Shown in pieces: positions 27,278-36,860 of a stretch of 64,000 nucleotides of DNA. The notes below the pieces were generated by a model. That model had not been told where the DNA came from. It saw nothing but the letters and a program-made list of their open reading frames with translations, and did not search any database. The position numbers were made by a program, and so were the translations under genes. Source of the stretch: Microbacterium paraoxydans (lineage in GTDB: Bacteria; Actinomycetota; Actinomycetes; Actinomycetales; Microbacteriaceae); assembly GCF_020524545.1 (NCBI RefSeq), contig NZ_JAIVLG010000003.1:124001-188000 (forward strand), in the 5' to 3' direction. The stretch's first letter is position 1; each line of letters starts with the position of its first letter.

Positions 27278-28242
27278 CGGTGGCGTCAGCGCAGCCCCCG
27301 GTCGACGAGACACCCGTCGAGCGGCGCACCGTCGAGGTGCGGGTTCCTGCGACCAGTGCGAACCTCGGTCCAGGATTCGACACACTGGGCCTTGCCCTGA
27401 GCATCTACGACACGCTCCAGGTGACAGCATTGCCCGCCGGCGAGCTCGAGATCGAGGTCACGGGTTCCGGTGCAGCGGAGATCCCGCGGGATGCGTCGAA
27501 CCTCATCGTCCGGACGATCGCCTACGTCTTCGCGGATGCGGGCCGACCGGTGCCCGGGTTGCGCATCGTCGCCGAGAACGGCGTGCCGCACGGCCGCGGC
27601 CTCGGCTCTTCGGGCGCTGCCGTCGCCGCCGGAGTGCTCGCGGCGAAGGGTCTCCTGGCGGGCGACGTCGAGATCGACGACACCGATCTGCTGCGCCTGG
27701 CCACCGAGATCGAGGGGCACCCGGACAACGTCGCTCCCGCGCTCTTCGGCGGCTTGACGATCGCCTGGATGGGAGAGCGCGGGCCGCAGCACAAGAAGCT
27801 GCTCGTGCACCGTGGTGTCTCGCCGCTCGTCCTCGTGCCGGCCTACACGATGTCGACATCGCAGGCGCGTTCGCTGCAGCCGCCGCAGGTGTCCACGGCC
27901 GATGCGGTGTTCAACGTCTCGCGTTCGGCCCTGTTGATCGCCGCCCTCATGCAGAGCCCGGAACTGCTCCTGGATGCGACTGCCGATCGGCTCCATCAGG
28001 ACTATCGGGCCGGGGCCATGCCGGAGACCCAGCGGCTCGTGCAGGCGCTGCGCAAGGCAGGCTTCGCGGCGGTCGTCTCCGGTGCCGGTCCGAGCGTTCT
28101 CGTCCTGGCGGATGGGCCGGGGAGCCGTCAGGACGCGGTGGAGTTGGCCGACCAGGTCACGGACACCCCGTGGGAGGCGCTCCTGCTCGCAGTCGACGTT
28201 CGTGGTGGTACAGTGGGGACTCGAGCGGAGGGCTCCACGTAA
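27274..28242 (+). CDS. thrB: Homoserine kinase
   Basis: A 322-residue GHMP-family kinase that phosphorylates homoserine. Motif 1 is VPATSANLGPGFDTLG, the ATP loop PHGRGLGSSGAAVAAG, and motif 3 GFAAVVSGAGPSVLVL. It is translationally coupled to hom by a 4-bp overlap. Threonine synthase (thrC), often between hom and thrB in actinobacteria, is not here and must be elsewhere. The promoter for rho lies inside the last codons of thrB. Confidence 0.94.
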   Translation: MTVASAQPPVDETPVERRTVEVRVPATSANLGPGFDTLGLALSIYDTLQVTALPAGELEIEVTGSGAAEIPRDASNLIVRTIAYVFADAGRPVPGLRIVAENGVPHGRGLGSSGAAVAAGVLAAKGLLAGDVEIDDTDLLRLATEIEGHPDNVAPALFGGLTIAWMGERGPQHKKLLVHRGVSPLVLVPAYTMSTSQARSLQPPQVSTADAVFNVSRSALLIAALMQSPELLLDATADRLHQDYRAGAMPETQRLVQALRKAGFAAVVSGAGPSVLVLADGPGSRQDAVELADQVTDTPWEALLLAVDVRGGTVGTRAEGST

Positions 28243-28406
28243 CGACGTGAATCTGGCCCCATTGCAACTCTTGCAAGACCCGCACGCAAACCCTTGAGGC
28301 ACAAGTGCCGAGGCTGGCTGGCGCTGAGCGTCGGCCCGTGCGATCGTGCGCAGCACCCGTTGTGCGCGTTCAACGCTCATTCCCCATGACATATAAGGGA
28401 GTACTC
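28209..28406 (+). promoter_or_regulatory. Promoter and long leader of rho
   Basis: TACAGT (28209-28214) within the 3' end of thrB is a candidate -10 box, giving a leader of about 185 nt. The leader contains a 16-codon reading frame, the repeated palindrome TTGCAA (twice within 16 nt near 28262-28276), and a weak GCGCA/TGCGC stem. Rho controls its own synthesis through its leader in other bacteria. A similar mechanism here is inference. Confidence 0.4.
28247..28297 (+). CDS. Possible leader peptide in the rho 5' region
   Basis: GTG 28247 opens a 16-residue frame (MNLAPLQLLQDPHANP) ending at TGA 28295-28297, starting 4 nt after the thrB stop. There is no clear ribosome-binding site; thrB termination could re-initiate here. 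It might be a chance frame. It is worth recording because rho has a leader peptide in Escherichia coli. Confidence 0.25.
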   Translation: MNLAPLQLLQDPHANP

Positions 28407-30347
28407 GTGGAGAACCTCTCCGAGACCCAGAACGATTCGTCGGCTCCGGCCGCGGAAGCCGCTGCGGCGACCGCCGACTCGACCACCGAGAAGGCGCCTG
28501 CACGCAAGCGCGCACCGCGTCGCGCGAGCACCGCGTCGACCGCGGAGAAGGCCGAGAATGCCGAGAACGCCGAACAGGTCGAGAAGCCGGCGGCGACCAA
28601 GACCACGAAGGCGAGGACGACGAAGACGGCTGCCGCGAAGAAGAGCGAGGCGGCAGCTGCGGAGACCGACGCCGGGACGCCGGAGACGGCGCCGAAGGCC
28701 AAGGCACCGCGTCGGAGCCGAGCGAAGAAGGCGGACGCCGAGGCCCCCGCTGCGGATGCCGCCCCGTCGGACGTCCCCGCAGCAGACGCCGCCCCGGCTG
28801 AACCCGCCGCGGAATCCGCGCCGAAGTCGACGGGACGCGGTCGCCGCGGTGCGCAGAAGTCGACGCCCGACGATGAGGCGCCTGCAGCGGCTCCGGCGGC
28901 GGACTCAGGACCGGACACCGCTCCCGCCGAGGCTTCTCAGAAGAGCGATTCCGGCGCCGATTCCGCAGACGGCGGCGAGGAGCAGGGCGGACGTGGTCGT
29001 AACCGCAACCGCAGCCGCAACCGTGGACGTGGCCAGAACAACTCGTCGCAGGAGCAGCAGGCTCAGCAGGCCGGGGATGACGAGCAGGCCGGTGGCAGCA
29101 GCAACCGCAACCGCCAGCGCAACAAGCGCCGCAACGGCGCTCCCGCCGACGAGTTCGACACCGAGATCGGCGAGGACGACGTCCTGATCCCGATCGCCGG
29201 CATCCTCGACGTCCTCGACAACTACGCGTTCGTCCGTACGACCGGCTACCTCGCCGGTCCGAGCGATGTCTACGTCTCGCTCGGACAGGTGAAGAAGTAC
29301 AACCTCCGCAAGGGCGACGCCGTCGTCGGATCGATCAAGCAGCCCCGCGAAGGTGAGCAGCAGGGCCGTCAGAAGTACAACGCGCTCGTCAAGGTCGACT
29401 CGATCAACGGTCTGTCGATCGACGATGCGGCCACGCGGGTGGAGTTCGGCAAGCTTACCCCGCTCTACCCGCAGGAGCGGCTGCGCCTGGAGACGGCGCC
29501 CGAGAAGCTGACGCAGCGCATCATCGACCTGGTCGCCCCGGTCGGCAAGGGGCAGCGCGGGCTGATCGTGGCTCCGCCCAAGGCAGGGAAGACGATCGTG
29601 CTGCAGCAGATCGCGAACGCGATCGCGCAGAACAATCCCGAGGTGCACCTCATGGTCGTGCTCGTCGACGAGCGCCCCGAGGAGGTCACCGACATGGAGC
29701 GCTCGGTCAAGGGCGAGGTCATCGCCTCGACGTTCGACCGCCCTGCCGAAGACCACACCACGGTGGCAGAGCTCGCGATCGAGCGTGCGAAGCGTCTGGT
29801 CGAGCTCGGCCGTGACGTCGTCGTGCTCCTCGACTCGATCACGCGCCTCGGCCGGGCCTACAACCTGGCGGCGCCGGCCTCCGGTCGCGTGCTCAGCGGC
29901 GGGGTCGACGCCTCGGCTCTCTACCCGCCCAAGCGCTTCTTCGGAGCTGCGCGCAACATCGAGAACGGTGGATCGCTCACCATCCTCGCCACCGCTCTGG
30001 TCGAGACCGGGTCGAAGATGGACGAGGTCATCTTCGAGGAGTTCAAGGGCACCGGCAACAGTGAGCTGCGTCTGTCCCGCGCTCTCGCAGACAAGCGCAT
30101 CTTCCCGGCGGTCGACGTGAACGCGTCCAGCACCCGTCGCGAGGAGATGCTGCTGTCGGCCGATGAGGTCAAGATCACGTGGAAGCTGCGTCGCGCCCTC
30201 GCCGGCCTCGACCAGCAGCAGGCGCTCGAGGTCGTCCTCGGCAAGCTCAAGGAGACCAACTCGAACGTCGAGTTCCTCGTGCAGATGCAGAAGTCGATCC
30301 CCACGCTCCCCTCGGGCGCGCACGGGCACGACAACAACATCCGCTGA
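28407..30347 (+). CDS. rho: Transcription termination factor Rho with long disordered N-terminus
   Basis: A 646-residue RNA helicase that ends transcription. About 250 N-terminal residues are low complexity: first Ala/Lys/Glu/Pro-rich, then Arg/Asn/Gln-rich (about 198-247, for example [15 protein letters not shown]). The cold-shock RNA-binding domain begins near [21 protein letters not shown]. The ATPase has Walker A APPKAGKT at about 389-396 and Walker [17 protein letters not shown]. Such insertions are typical of actinobacterial Rho and add RNA binding. I choose GTG 28407 because AAGGGAG stands 5 nt before it; ATG 28386 is in frame but lacks a site. Confidence 0.95.
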   Translation: MENLSETQNDSSAPAAEAAAATADSTTEKAPARKRAPRRASTASTAEKAENAENAEQVEKPAATKTTKARTTKTAAAKKSEAAAAETDAGTPETAPKAKAPRRSRAKKADAEAPAADAAPSDVPAADAAPAEPAAESAPKSTGRGRRGAQKSTPDDEAPAAAPAADSGPDTAPAEASQKSDSGADSADGGEEQGGRGRNRNRSRNRGRGQNNSSQEQQAQQAGDDEQAGGSSNRNRQRNKRRNGAPADEFDTEIGEDDVLIPIAGILDVLDNYAFVRTTGYLAGPSDVYVSLGQVKKYNLRKGDAVVGSIKQPREGEQQGRQKYNALVKVDSINGLSIDDAATRVEFGKLTPLYPQERLRLETAPEKLTQRIIDLVAPVGKGQRGLIVAPPKAGKTIVLQQIANAIAQNNPEVHLMVVLVDERPEEVTDMERSVKGEVIASTFDRPAEDHTTVAELAIERAKRLVELGRDVVVLLDSITRLGRAYNLAAPASGRVLSGGVDASALYPPKRFFGAARNIENGGSLTILATALVETGSKMDEVIFEEFKGTGNSELRLSRALADKRIFPAVDVNASSTRREEMLLSADEVKITWKLRRALAGLDQQQALEVVLGKLKETNSNVEFLVQMQKSIPTLPSGAHGHDNNIR

Positions 30348-30358
30348 GCGGCCGAGCC

Positions 30359-31438
30359 GTGTTCGAGTCCGTCCAGACTCTGATCGACGAGCACCGCCGG
30401 GTGCAGGAGGAGCTCTCCGACCCGGCGGTGCACGCCGATGCTGCACGCGCGAAGCGTGTCAACCGTCGCTATGCGGAGCTGTCGCGCATCGTCGCCGCCT
30501 ACGAAGCGTGGGTCGCGGCGACGGACGACCTGGAGACGGCTCGCGAGTTCGCTCGGGAGGACGAGTCCATCGCCGCAGAGATTCCGGCGATGGAAGAGGA
30601 ACTGCAGGAGTCCCAGGAGCGCCTGCGTCGTCTGCTCATCCCGCGTGACCCGGACGACGCCCGCGACGTGATCATGGAGATCAAGGCCGGTGAGGGCGGT
30701 GCGGAGTCCGCCCTGTTCGCGGCGGATCTGCTGCGCATGTATATCCAGTACGCCGCCTCCAAGGGCTGGAAGACGGAGCTCCTGGAGCGCAACGAGTCCG
30801 ACCTGGGCGGCTACAAGGACGTGCAGGTCGCGATCAAGGGTTCGTCCTCCGACCCCGCGCAGGGCGTCTGGGCGCATCTGAAGTACGAAGGTGGTGTGCA
30901 TCGTGTGCAGCGCGTACCGGCCACCGAGTCGCAAGGACGCATCCACACCTCCACGACGGGCGTGCTGGTCTTCCCCGAGGTGGACGAGCCCGAGGAGATC
31001 CACATCGATCAGAACGATCTGAAGATCGATGTCTTCCGCTCATCCGGCCCGGGGGGACAGTCGGTGAACACGACGGATTCCGCGGTACGCATCACCCACG
31101 TTCCCACGGGCATCGTCGTGTCGATGCAGAACGAGAAGTCGCAGTTGCAGAACCGCGAGGCCGGGATGCGTGTGCTCCGCGCCCGACTGCTCGCGAGGCA
31201 GCAGGAGGAGCTCGACGCCGCCGCCTCCGACGCGCGACGCTCGCAGATCCGCGGAATGGACCGCTCCGAGCGCATCCGCACGTACAACTTCCCGGAGAAT
31301 CGGATCGCGGATCACCGTACGGGCTTCAAGGCGTACAACCTCGATCAGGTGATGGACGGCGCGCTGGATCCGTTGATCGAGAGCGCGATCACCGCGGATG
31401 AGGAAGCGCGGCTCGCCGCACTCGGCGCCGAGTCCTGA
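30359..31438 (+). CDS. prfA: Peptide chain release factor 1
   Basis: A 359-residue release factor recognising UAA and UAG. The PAT tripeptide ([13 protein letters not shown]) is the RF1-type stop-codon reader, and [17 protein letters not shown] contains the GGQ loop that triggers peptide release; its glutamine is the target of the methyltransferase PrmC encoded nearby. The start is GTG 30359, 12 nt after the rho stop, so rho and prfA are probably co-transcribed. Length is normal. Confidence 0.95.
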   Translation: MFESVQTLIDEHRRVQEELSDPAVHADAARAKRVNRRYAELSRIVAAYEAWVAATDDLETAREFAREDESIAAEIPAMEEELQESQERLRRLLIPRDPDDARDVIMEIKAGEGGAESALFAADLLRMYIQYAASKGWKTELLERNESDLGGYKDVQVAIKGSSSDPAQGVWAHLKYEGGVHRVQRVPATESQGRIHTSTTGVLVFPEVDEPEEIHIDQNDLKIDVFRSSGPGGQSVNTTDSAVRITHVPTGIVVSMQNEKSQLQNREAGMRVLRARLLARQQEELDAAASDARRSQIRGMDRSERIRTYNFPENRIADHRTGFKAYNLDQVMDGALDPLIESAITADEEARLAALGAES

Positions 31439-31461
31439 CGCGCGGAAGCGTCGTCGAGCGC

Positions 31462-31467
31462 TAGGCT
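31462..31467 (+). promoter_or_regulatory. -10 box TAGGCT of the PF04020 gene
   Basis: TAGGCT, then CGGGCC (6 nt), then GTG 31474, with no ribosome-binding site. Confidence 0.55.
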
Positions 31468-31473
31468 CGGGCC

Positions 31474-31881
31474 GTGATCACACTCTTGTTCCGCGGTCTC
31501 ATGTACGTGGTGTCGGCCGGCATAGGCCTGATCGTCGCCGATCTCGCCCTCGAAGGGTTCCGGATCGAATGGGACAAGTGGTGGGGCTTCGTCATCTGCA
31601 TTCTCATCTTCGCGATCCTGCAGAGCGTTCTGGCGCCGTGGGTCGGCAAGATGGCGAACCGCTACACCCCCGTGCTCATGGGCGGCATCGGCATCTTCTC
31701 GACCCTGATCTCCCTGATCATCGTGGTGCTGCTGCCGATCGGCGGCCTCCGCATCACCGATCTCACTGGCTGGCTTCTCGGCGCGGTGATCGTGTGGCTG
31801 ATCACCGCGCTGGGCAGCGTCCTGCTGCCGCTGATCTTCCTGCGCAAGAAGGTCGAGTCGGTCAAGGGCACCCGACGCTGA
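31474..31881 (+). CDS. PF04020 (phage-holin-4-2-type) small membrane protein
   Basis: A 135-residue protein with four hydrophobic helices (MYVVSAGIGLIVADLAL, WGFVICILIFAILQSV, MGGIGIFSTLISLIIVVLL, LLGAVIVWLITALGSVLLP) and a basic tail. I recognise the family named after phage holins, but its chromosomal members are housekeeping-like membrane proteins of unknown role. No phage genes are near. It has its own leaderless promoter behind prfA and converges on cysE. Confidence 0.7.
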   Translation: MITLLFRGLMYVVSAGIGLIVADLALEGFRIEWDKWWGFVICILIFAILQSVLAPWVGKMANRYTPVLMGGIGIFSTLISLIIVVLLPIGGLRITDLTGWLLGAVIVWLITALGSVLLPLIFLRKKVESVKGTRR

Positions 31882-31903
31882 GATGTGCGGCGACGCCCGC
31901 TGA

Positions 31904-32473
31904 TCAGATCGCGTAGTCCGGTGCAGTGAGCAGCGCGCGGGTGTCTTCGCCGACGTCGCGCCGTCGTGGCTTGGCGGGTACTCCGACCAGCACGCTGTCG
32001 GCGGGGGCATCGCGGGTGACGACCGCGTTCGCGCCGACGACGGAGCCGGCGCCGATCGTCACCGGGCCGAGGATCTTCGCACCGGCGCCTACGGCCACGC
32101 CGTCCTCGAGCGTCGGGTGGCGTTTCCCCGGGGTGCGCGTGCGTCCGCCGAGGGTGACGCCGTGATACAGCATCACATCGTCACCGACCTCGCTCGTCTC
32201 GCCGATCACCACACCCATGCCGTGGTCGATGAAGAAACGACGCCCGATCTTCGCGCCGGGGTGGATCTCGATCCCGGTCATCCAGCGTGACAGTTGCGAT
32301 CCGGCGCGCGCGAGCAGGCGGAATCTGCGGCGCCAGAGCGCGTGCGAGACACGGTGCGCCCAGATCGCATGGAGGCCCGGGTACAGCAGCGCCACTTCGA
32401 CGGCGCTGCGTGCGGCCGGATCACGGAGACGGGCTGCCGCGATGTCCTCGCGCATTCGTCCGATCATGCTCAT
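31904..32473 (-). CDS. cysE: Serine O-acetyltransferase
   Basis: A 189-residue enzyme that acetylates L-serine with acetyl-CoA to O-acetylserine, the substrate of CysK. The N-terminal helical part is short; the left-handed beta-helix shows hexapeptide repeats ([44 protein letters not shown] are parts of it) and the catalytic His in FFIDHGMG. The form is the short actinobacterial type (about 180-190 residues). It starts 8 nt after the cysK stop, so cysK-cysE is an operon on the minus strand. Confidence 0.93.
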   Translation of the reverse strand: MSMIGRMREDIAAARLRDPAARSAVEVALLYPGLHAIWAHRVSHALWRRRFRLLARAGSQLSRWMTGIEIHPGAKIGRRFFIDHGMGVVIGETSEVGDDVMLYHGVTLGGRTRTPGKRHPTLEDGVAVGAGAKILGPVTIGAGSVVGANAVVTRDAPADSVLVGVPAKPRRRDVGEDTRALLTAPDYAI

Positions 32474-32481
32474 CGGATGTC

Positions 32482-33420
32482 TCAGTCTTCGCGCAGATCC
32501 TCGAACAGCGCGGTGGACAGGTAGCGCTCACCGGTGTCCGGGACGACGACGACGATCGTCTTGCCCGCGTTCTCGGCGCGGGCGGCCACCTTCAGCGCCG
32601 CGGACACGGCGGCGCCGGAGGACATGCCGACGAGCAGACCCTCCTTCGCAGCGAGGTCACGGGCGACGCGGAGGGACTCGTCGAACTCGGCGGTGATGAT
32701 CTCGTCGATCACATCGCGGTCGAGCACATCCGGGACGAAGTTCGGGCCGATGCCCTGGATCTTGTGCGGACCGGGGTGCCCCTCGCTGAGGACGGGGGAG
32801 TCCTTGGGTTCGACGGCGATGACCTGTACGCCGGGTTTCGCAGCCTTGAGAGCCTGTCCGGTGCCGGTGACGGTTCCGCCGGTTCCGACCCCGGCGATGA
32901 AGACGTCGATCTCGCCGTCGGTGTCGCGGAGGATCTCCTGCGCCGTGGTCTCGCGGTGGATCTGCGGGTTCGCCGGGTTCTCGAACTGACGGATCCAGAT
33001 CGCGCCCGGTGTCTCGGCGACGATGCGCTTGGTCTCCTCGATGGCACCGCTCATGCCCTTGGTGGGGTCCGTGAGCACGATCTGGGCGCCGAACGCCTTG
33101 AGCAGGACCCGGCGCTCCTTCGACATGGAAGCCGGCATCGTGAGGATGACACGGTAGCCACGTGCCGCTCCGACCATCGCGAGAGCGATGCCGGTGTTGC
33201 CGCTGGTCGACTCGACGATCGTGCCACCCGGCTTCAGCTCGCCTGAGGCCTCGGCGGCGTTGATCATCGCGATGCCGATGCGGTCCTTCACGCTGGACGC
33301 AGGGTTGTAGTACTCGAGCTTGGCGAGCACGGTGGCTCCCAGGCCTTCGGTCACGCGGTTCAGACGAACGAGGGGCGTGTTGCCGAAAGCGGTCGTGATG
33401 TCGGAGTGGATGCCGGGCAT
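32482..33420 (-). CDS. cysK: Cysteine synthase A (O-acetylserine sulfhydrylase)
   Basis: A 312-residue PLP enzyme that makes cysteine from O-acetylserine and sulfide. Lys45 in [11 protein letters not shown] binds [13 protein letters not shown] binds the substrate, and [10 protein letters not shown] holds the cofactor phosphate. The start ATG is preceded by AGGAAGG. A TAGGCT box at 33455-33460 on the minus strand gives a leader of about 30 nt. It pairs with cysE in one operon, a unit set between prfA and prmC, which are neighbours in many genomes. Confidence 0.95.
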   Translation of the reverse strand: MPGIHSDITTAFGNTPLVRLNRVTEGLGATVLAKLEYYNPASSVKDRIGIAMINAAEASGELKPGGTIVESTSGNTGIALAMVGAARGYRVILTMPASMSKERRVLLKAFGAQIVLTDPTKGMSGAIEETKRIVAETPGAIWIRQFENPANPQIHRETTAQEILRDTDGEIDVFIAGVGTGGTVTGTGQALKAAKPGVQVIAVEPKDSPVLSEGHPGPHKIQGIGPNFVPDVLDRDVIDEIITAEFDESLRVARDLAAKEGLLVGMSSGAAVSAALKVAARAENAGKTIVVVVPDTGERYLSTALFEDLRED

Positions 33421-33454
33421 GAGGAGCCTTCCTGTGCGGGATCGCTGCCGGACC

Positions 33455-33460
33455 AGCCTA
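33455..33460 (-). promoter_or_regulatory. -10 box TAGGCT of cysK-cysE
   Basis: Minus-strand TAGGCT is 35 nt upstream of ATG 33420. In contrast to the leaderless genes, the mRNA would carry a short leader with the site AGGAAGG. Confidence 0.4.
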
Positions 33461-33506
33461 AGGGAGCGGGGCGTCGACGGCGCCTATGTGACAGGCGCTT
33501 GCGCTC

Positions 33507-33512
33507 TACGCT
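33507..33512 (+). promoter_or_regulatory. -10 box TACGCT of prmC
   Basis: TACGCT is followed by 7 nt and ATG 33520. It supports that start over the earlier in-frame position at 33406, which overlaps the cysK coding end. Confidence 0.5.
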
Positions 33513-33519
33513 GGAAGGC

Positions 33520-34380
33520 ATGTCCGACACCTCTCTGGCGGCGCACGTCCGTGCCGCAGCCCAGCGCCTGGCCGATGCCGGCGTCCCGGATCCCCTTGTC
33601 GACGCCGAACTGCTCGCAGGTCATGTCCTCGGTCGTCGACGCGGGGAGGTGCAGGCCGGCATCGTCCGGGGAGACGGCCTCGACGAGGAGAAGGCCGCGG
33701 TTCTGGACGCCGTGGTGACGCGCAGGGCCGCACGCGAACCGCTTCAGCACATCACGGGCTCGGCGCCCTTCCGTCACCTCGAACTGGCTGTCGGGCCCGG
33801 CGTCTTCGTGCCTCGACCGGAGACGGAGACCGTCGTGCAGTACGCGATCGACGCGTTGCTGAGTTCTCCCGAGCCGGCACCGATCGGCGTCGACCTCGGC
33901 ACGGGGAGCGGCGCCATCGCTCTGGCGATGGCCAGTGAAGTCCCGCACGCACGTGTCTTCGCCGCGGAGGTTTCCGAAGACGCTCACGCCTGGGCGCGGC
34001 GCAACGTCGAAGGCGTCGAGAACCTGACGCTCGTGCTCTCCGACCTGAGGGAGGCCTTCACCGAGCTGGATGGCACGGCGACGGTCGTGATCTCGAATCC
34101 GCCGTACGTTCCCGATGAGGCGATACCGCGCGACCCCGAGGTCCGGCTCTTCGACCCCGCCCTGGCCCTCTACGGGGGCGAGGACGGCCTCGACGTCGTG
34201 CGGGCGCTCAGCGCGCGTGCGCTGCGTCTGCTGCATCCCGGTGGGCTTCTGGTCATCGAGCACGGCGAGTTGCAGGGTGAGCCCATCCGCGACATCCTGG
34301 CTGCGGACGGGTGGCGGGGCGCGGCGACGCATCGCGATCTCACCCTGCGCGACCGGACGACCACGGCACTCAGGCCCTGA
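33520..34380 (+). CDS. prmC: Release factor glutamine methyltransferase
   Basis: A 286-residue SAM-dependent enzyme that methylates the glutamine of the GGQ loop in release factors. The N-terminal helical domain binds the release factor. The Rossmann domain has GVDLGTGSGAIALA for SAM, and NPPYVPD is the glutamine-methylating motif. Its substrate PrfA is encoded about 2 kb upstream. The gene is divergent from cysK and followed after 52 nt by tsaC. Confidence 0.93.
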   Translation: MSDTSLAAHVRAAAQRLADAGVPDPLVDAELLAGHVLGRRRGEVQAGIVRGDGLDEEKAAVLDAVVTRRAAREPLQHITGSAPFRHLELAVGPGVFVPRPETETVVQYAIDALLSSPEPAPIGVDLGTGSGAIALAMASEVPHARVFAAEVSEDAHAWARRNVEGVENLTLVLSDLREAFTELDGTATVVISNPPYVPDEAIPRDPEVRLFDPALALYGGEDGLDVVRALSARALRLLHPGGLLVIEHGELQGEPIRDILAADGWRGAATHRDLTLRDRTTTALRP

Positions 34381-34417
34381 TCAGCAGCCTCCGAGCATCC
34401 GACGCACCTGCGCGGCA

Positions 34418-34423
34418 TAGAAT
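34418..34423 (+). promoter_or_regulatory. -10 box TAGAAT of tsaC
   Basis: TAGAAT is 9 nt before ATG 34433. The transcript from here probably runs through the wecA-like and atpI-like genes, which overlap one another. Confidence 0.45.
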
Positions 34424-34432
34424 CGAAACGAC

Positions 34433-35161
34433 ATGTCAACCATCTTCGACTGCCGCGACGAATCGCAGCTGCTCGCCGGCATGCGCCATGCGCGCCAGGC
34501 GATCGGCCGTGGCGACCTCATCGTGATGCCCACCGACACCGTCTACGGCGTCGCTGCCGACGCTTTCTCACCGGCCGCCGTTCAGCGGCTCCTCGATGCG
34601 AAGGGGCGGGGTCGCGATCAGCCGCCGCCCGTTCTCATCGGTACGAAAGAGACCCTCGCCGCTCTCGCCGAATCGGTACCGGAGCCGGTGGAACGGCTGG
34701 TCGAGGCGTTCTGGCCCGGCGGACTCACGATCGTTCTCCCCGCCCAGCCCTCGCTGGTGTGGGACCTCGGGGAGACCAGGGGGACCGTCGCCGTCCGCAT
34801 GCCGGAGGGTCGCGTGGCGTTGGAGCTCCTCGCCGAGACCGGACCGCTCGCGGTGTCGAGCGCGAACCTCACCGGGCGGGAGGCGGCGATCTCCGCGCTC
34901 GACGCGGAGAAGATGCTGGGCGACAGCGTCGCCGTCTATCTGGCTGACGGGCTGAGCAGGGACGGCATCGCCTCCACGATCGTCGATGCCACGTCCTTGG
35001 TGCGTCGTGGCACGGACGCCGATACCGGAACGGTGCGCATCCTCCGCGACGGAGCGGTGACGCGTGAGCAGCTGCACGACGTGCTGGGCGACCTTCTCGA
35101 ACCCGAGGAGCCGCAGGAGGGGCACGAGCACGCGGGGGAGCAGCAGGACGCGGATTCGTGA
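34433..35161 (+). CDS. tsaC: L-threonylcarbamoyladenylate synthase (YrdC/TsaC type)
   Basis: A 242-residue YrdC-domain enzyme. It makes threonylcarbamoyl-AMP from threonine, bicarbonate and ATP for the t6A37 modification of tRNAs reading ANN codons. Visible features are VMPTDTVYGVAADA at the active site, the basic KGRGRDQPPPVLIG loop and GPLAVSSANLTGREA. The C-terminal Sua5 domain is absent. The last 40 residues are acidic and low in complexity. Its stop overlaps GTG of the next gene by 4 bp. Confidence 0.92.
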   Translation: MSTIFDCRDESQLLAGMRHARQAIGRGDLIVMPTDTVYGVAADAFSPAAVQRLLDAKGRGRDQPPPVLIGTKETLAALAESVPEPVERLVEAFWPGGLTIVLPAQPSLVWDLGETRGTVAVRMPEGRVALELLAETGPLAVSSANLTGREAAISALDAEKMLGDSVAVYLADGLSRDGIASTIVDATSLVRRGTDADTGTVRILRDGAVTREQLHDVLGDLLEPEEPQEGHEHAGEQQDADS

Positions 35162-36327
35162 AGCAGTATCTCGCCACGATCATCCTGACCGCCGCGATCA
35201 CCTTCGCGCTGACCTGGGCGGTCTGGCGACTGAGCCTTCGCTTCAAGCTGTATCCCGGTATCCGCGAGCGTGATGTGCACACCACTCCCACGCCGCGACT
35301 CGGCGGGGTGGCGATCTTCCTCGGTATCGCGGCCGCGTTCGGGTTCTCCGCGATCAACCCGTTCTTCCAGAGCATCTGGATTCCGCCGCAGACGATGTGG
35401 TCGATTCTCGGGGCGTCGCTGCTGATCGCCGTCATCGGAGTCGTGGACGACCTCTGGGACATCGACTGGATGATCAAGCTCGGAGCGCAGTTCCTGGCAG
35501 CCGGTGTCATCACCGTCGGCGGAGGGCTGCAGATCCTCTCGCTGCCCTTCGGCGACCTCATCGTGGTCTCGAGCTGGCTGAGCATCACGATCACGATGTT
35601 CGCGATCGTGATCGTTATGAACGCGGTGAACTTCATCGACGGGCTCGACGGTCTCGTCGCGGGCGTGTGTCTCATCTCCAACGGCGTCTTCTTCGCCTAC
35701 TCGTACATCTTCACGCGCGACTCCGGCGCCTCGAGCTACTTCAATCTGTCGACCTTCCTGGCTGCGGTGCTCATCGGCGCCTGCCTCGGCTTCCTCCCGC
35801 TCAACTGGAGCCCGGCGAAGCTCTTCATGGGCGATTCCGGCGCCCTGGTGATCGGCCTGCTGATGGCGACCTCGGCAATCGCGATCACCGGTCAGATGGA
35901 TCCGTCCGCATTGGATCCCGAACGTCTCGGACGTTCGCAGCTGGTCGGCGCCTTCCTGCCGATCCTGCTGCCCCTGCTCGTCGTGCTGCTGCCGCTCCTC
36001 GACTTCGGTCTCGCGGTGCTGCGTCGCATGAGCGCGGGGCGTTCGCCGTTCTCGCCCGACCGCAAGCACCTGCATCACCGGATGCTCGACCTGGGTCACC
36101 GTGACCGTGACGCGGTCCTCATCTTCTATGCGTGGACGGCCGTCATCTCGATCGCCGTCCTGCTGATGTACGTCGGGGCGCGGGAGGACTGGCTCGGACA
36201 ATACCTGCCGGGTGTCGGCTTCGGCATCGTGGGCATCGCCGCCTGCCTCGTCGTCACCCTGAGCCCCACCCGCCGTCGGAAGAACACCGCGGCCGCCGAA
36301 CCCGACACGACACCCGTGGAGTCCTGA
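35158..36327 (+). CDS. MraY/WecA-family undecaprenyl-phosphate glycosyl-1-phosphate transferase
   Basis: A 389-residue membrane enzyme with about ten helices. It transfers a sugar-1-phosphate from a UDP-sugar to undecaprenyl phosphate and thus begins a cell-wall polymer. Key motifs are VVDDLWDIDW (acidic pair), NAVNFIDGLDGLVAG, KLFMGDSGAL and the C-terminal PDRKHLHHRMLDLGH typical of WecA/TagO. It is translationally coupled at both ends, to tsaC (GTGA) and to the atpI-like gene (TGATG). GlcNAc is the likely sugar, by family only. Confidence 0.88.
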   Translation: MKQYLATIILTAAITFALTWAVWRLSLRFKLYPGIRERDVHTTPTPRLGGVAIFLGIAAAFGFSAINPFFQSIWIPPQTMWSILGASLLIAVIGVVDDLWDIDWMIKLGAQFLAAGVITVGGGLQILSLPFGDLIVVSSWLSITITMFAIVIVMNAVNFIDGLDGLVAGVCLISNGVFFAYSYIFTRDSGASSYFNLSTFLAAVLIGACLGFLPLNWSPAKLFMGDSGALVIGLLMATSAIAITGQMDPSALDPERLGRSQLVGAFLPILLPLLVVLLPLLDFGLAVLRRMSAGRSPFSPDRKHLHHRMLDLGHRDRDAVLIFYAWTAVISIAVLLMYVGAREDWLGQYLPGVGFGIVGIAACLVVTLSPTRRRKNTAAAEPDTTPVES

Positions 36328-36845
36328 TGAGCCCGAGCCCCGTTTCCAGCACGCCGATCCTCCGGCGCACACTCATCGCGTCAGGGGTGGCGACCGCCGT
36401 GCTGGCGATCGTCGCGGGCGGTATCGGCTACGTCGTTGCCCAGGGCGAGGGGCTGATCAGCGGCCTGCTCGGCGTGCTGCTCGCCGCGGTGTTCCTGTCG
36501 ATCACCGGTATCAGCATCCTCGTCGCCAACCGCTGGTACGGCGATCCCATCTACGTGCAGCTCTTCTTCGCCATCGTCCTCGGGGGATGGCTGCTCAAGC
36601 TGGGTCTGTTCGTGGTGGCGATGATCTTGCTCGCCGGGCAGCCGTGGCTGCATCCGATGGTCTTCTTCCTCTCGATCGTCGCCGGAGTGTTGATGTCTCT
36701 CGCGGTCGACGTCATCGTCCTCACTCGCATGAGGCTGCCCAACGTCAGCGATATCGCGCTTCCGACCGAGGTTCCCGAGGATCGTGCCCCCGGCCGGGCC
36801 GACGATGCGGGAGAAGGGCCCGGCGAGGAGGCTCCGCGGTCTTAG
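36327..36845 (+). CDS. AtpI-like small membrane protein
   Basis: A 172-residue protein with four membrane helices (LIASGVATAVLAIVAGGIG, ISGLLGVLLAAVFLSITG, LFFAIVLGGWLLKLGLFVV, MVFFLSIVAGVLMSLAVDV) and an acidic tail. Its position directly before atpB, the GLLGVLLAA segment and the general pattern match the AtpI-like proteins thought to help assemble the c ring. Sequence similarity to AtpI itself is weak, so no symbol is given. ATG shares one base with the stop of the WecA-like gene. Confidence 0.7.
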   Translation: MSPSPVSSTPILRRTLIASGVATAVLAIVAGGIGYVVAQGEGLISGLLGVLLAAVFLSITGISILVANRWYGDPIYVQLFFAIVLGGWLLKLGLFVVAMILLAGQPWLHPMVFFLSIVAGVLMSLAVDVIVLTRMRLPNVSDIALPTEVPEDRAPGRADDAGEGPGEEAPRS

Positions 36846-36860
36846 GGGACCCTCAGATTC

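Noticed and set aside
31474..31881. Prophage remnant because of the holin-like family name
   Set aside because: No phage genes, attachment sites or composition change around it; members of this family are normal chromosomal proteins.
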